Both the position numbers and the translations under genes were made by a program. The notes under the pieces were generated by a model that saw only the letters and a program-made list of their open reading frames with translations, was not told the DNA's origin and did no database searches. From assembly GCA_963787205.1 (NCBI GenBank), contig CAWBCD010000014.1:1-64000 (forward strand): 64,000 nucleotides of DNA, in the 5' to 3' direction. The stretch is from DATFNI01 sp963787205 (GTDB lineage: Bacteria; Bacteroidota; Rhodothermia; Balneolales; DATFMH01). Shown here piece by piece: positions 62,538 to 64,000 of this stretch (positions are counted from its first letter, which is position 1; every line of letters starts with the position of its first letter).

Positions 62538-64000
62538 TTAAATCACTTTCAGCACCTTAGGTCGTATCTCTTTGTCCATCTCTTCGCCAGTTCGGGCGAC
62601 TATCCCGGGTATAGCTTTGATATCACTGAGCGAGGTCCGGAAGTTGACAATACAGGATCGCAAGGCATATTTGCCATCCACCATGGCGTTAGAAACGAAG
62701 ACTTCACCCCCCGTTTGCAGCCGGTCCAGCAATTCCTCATTCAGTTCATTCAAATAGGACTCGATGCGGTCAAATCCTTTCGGCAAATCATCGGGTACGT
62801 ATCGAAACGTGGTAACGCTCAGGTTACAGGTTAATGCTTCCAACCGGGGGTGATTATCAACAGCCTTATACAGTGCCTGTGCGAGAGCAATATCGTCACG
62901 AATCATATTAATATAGCCATTACGGCCAACCTGCCGCAGCGCCAGCCATACCTTCAATGCCCGGAAACCACGGGAGTTCTGCAGGCCGTATTCGTAATAA
63001 TTGGTTGGCATTTCCTGACCTTTCCCGCCAAAATGGTAATATTCCGGATGATAACTGAAGGCATCCCTTAATAGTTTCGCATCCCTGACTAACGTGCAAC
63101 CGGCTTCGAGCGGGCTGTACAACCACTTGTGCGGATCGAGTGCCACAGAATCGGCTTCTGAGAGACCTTTCAGATCATCCGATGCCTCCGGCAGTACAGC
63201 CGCCGCTGCCCCGTAAGCGCCATCAACATGAAACCAAAGATCGTATTTGCGGCATATGGCTGCCATCTCAGGCAATGGGTCTACCGCACCGGTGCTCACG
63301 GTTCCTGCCGCGCCCACAACCATGATAGGAAGATATCCAGCTTCCCGGTCTTCCAGAATTCGTTGTTCAAGGATGCGGACATCTATTTTTTGATCTGCCT
63401 TTGCCGGAATCCAGCATACCGCATCGGTACCAAGACCAAACAGATCCGCTGCTTTTTCTATCCAGGTATGCGTTTCTTTGGAAGCATATACTCGCAGTTT
63501 GTCACATCCGTCCGGATATCCCTTGCTTCGGATATCCCACGATGCTTTGGCTTTACGCCCGGCAAGAAATCCCAAAAAGTTGGCCATGTTCCCGCCACTG
63601 ACAAGCACTCCTCCACAATTATCCGGATAACCAATCATTTCAGCCAGCCATCGGATCGTCTGGGTCTCAATCTCACTTGCCATCGGTGACAATATCCAGG
63701 CGCCGACATTCGGATTGACGGCAGAAGCCAACAGGTCGCCGAGTACCCCAATGGGAGCCGGTGAAGAGGTGATATAACCTAAAAACCGGGGATGTCCGTT
63801 AAACAGAGAGTGATTAAACAATAATCCGGCTGCTTGGTCAAGCAGCAGCCGTGACTCGATTCCATCATCAGACAGGGATGCATCTCCCAGTATATTTCGT
63901 ATCGTTGATGGTTTCTCTCCTGGTGTGACTTTCTTATGGGGTAGCTCAGCCAGAAAATCGGCAATTTGATCTACCAGCTGATGTCCGAGTTTCCTGAATT
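62538..64000 (-). CDS. Pyridoxal-phosphate-dependent group II decarboxylase (N-terminus cut by window end)
   Basis: The frame stays open to base 64000, so 487 residues are visible and the N-terminus is missing. It starts FRKLGHQLVDQIADFLAELP in the segment beyond the internal ATG and contains the PLP lysine in SVALDPHKWLYSP. Other family motifs are GVLVSGGNMANFLGFL, VGAAGTVSTGAVDPL (PLP-binding), WFHVDGAYGAAAAVLPE (Asp near the pyridine nitrogen) and NYYEYGLQNSRGFRALKVWL. This places it with aromatic-L-amino-acid, glutamate or tyrosine decarboxylases; substrate cannot be resolved here. Confidence 0.92.
   Translation of the reverse strand, partial: FRKLGHQLVDQIADFLAELPHKKVTPGEKPSTIRNILGDASLSDDGIESRLLLDQAAGLLFNHSLFNGHPRFLGYITSSPAPIGVLGDLLASAVNPNVGAWILSPMASEIETQTIRWLAEMIGYPDNCGGVLVSGGNMANFLGFLAGRKAKASWDIRSKGYPDGCDKLRVYASKETHTWIEKAADLFGLGTDAVCWIPAKADQKIDVRILEQRILEDREAGYLPIMVVGAAGTVSTGAVDPLPEMAAICRKYDLWFHVDGAYGAAAAVLPEASDDLKGLSEADSVALDPHKWLYSPLEAGCTLVRDAKLLRDAFSYHPEYYHFGGKGQEMPTNYYEYGLQNSRGFRALKVWLALRQVGRNGYINMIRDDIALAQALYKAVDNHPRLEALTCNLSVTTFRYVPDDLPKGFDRIESYLNELNEELLDRLQTGGEVFVSNAMVDGKYALRSCIVNFRTSLSDIKAIPGIVARTGEEMDKEIRPKVLKVI

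Overview
The window looks like a chromosomal segment of a Gram-negative bacterium of the Bacteroidota/FCB group. A Balneolota- or Rhodothermota-like lineage is my best guess (inference). Supporting signs are S46 and S10 secreted peptidases, DUF349 and DUF5777 proteins, signal peptides ending in AQ, outer-membrane beta-barrels, weak Shine-Dalgarno use, a DivIVA-like protein and no tRNA or rRNA in 64 kb. Base composition is moderate and fairly even outside the CRISPR array.

Layout. 1-4633: the end of cas2, a leader and a 65-repeat CRISPR array reading left to right. 4707-8923: a secreted S46 dipeptidyl-peptidase on the minus strand, then a small unknown gene, a TPR protein and a pseudouridine synthase on the plus strand. 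9082-14104: two tandem MscS channels, a macro-domain protein and a large acidic coiled-coil DUF349 protein. 14131-18341: a beta-barrel, a TIGR04282/TIGR04283 glycosyltransferase pair, a TlpA-like protein and S-adenosylhomocysteinase, which is frameshifted at an A7 run and followed by a clear terminator. 18375-21450: a putative LacI-type operator, a secreted GH32 fructanase and a sugar-porter MFS joined by an ATGA overlap, forming a fructan-use unit. 21660-25650 (minus): an S10 carboxypeptidase, then nif3, a DUF164 coiled-coil protein and rnpB (RNase P RNA) with its terminator.

25985-30406: yggS, three paralogous PspB-like membrane proteins, a DivIVA-like protein, purine nucleoside phosphorylase and an acidic unknown. 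30484-41295: isoaspartyl peptidase/asparaginase, ComEC, an AI-2E family permease, xseB, dxs, arylamine N-acetyltransferase, a TatD nuclease, an FkbM-like protein and an aldo/keto reductase. 41322-50044: a GH9 glucanase, a thioredoxin-NHL lipoprotein, an M1 aminopeptidase with HEAT repeats and a SUT-like MFS preceded by a second LacI-type operator. 50177-56844: a beta-barrel/YceI/cytochrome-like operon, queA, a dienelactone-hydrolase lipoprotein, a di-heme peroxidase and a membrane protein. 57129-64000: a DASS transporter, a GH3 beta-glucosidase with PA14, a DinB protein, a small membrane protein and the C-terminal part of a PLP decarboxylase running off the window.

Together the genes suggest a heterotroph that degrades peptides (S46, S10, M1, isoaspartyl peptidase) and plant or microbial glycans (GH32, GH9, GH3 with sugar importers). 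The most unusual signals are four: a block in the CRISPR array where the repeat variant changes and the spacers almost lack homopolymers; a triplicated PspB-like family in a ylmE-divIVA-like neighbourhood; heptanucleotide tandem repeats that start at stop codons; and a DUF164 protein that has lost all its zinc-ribbon cysteines.
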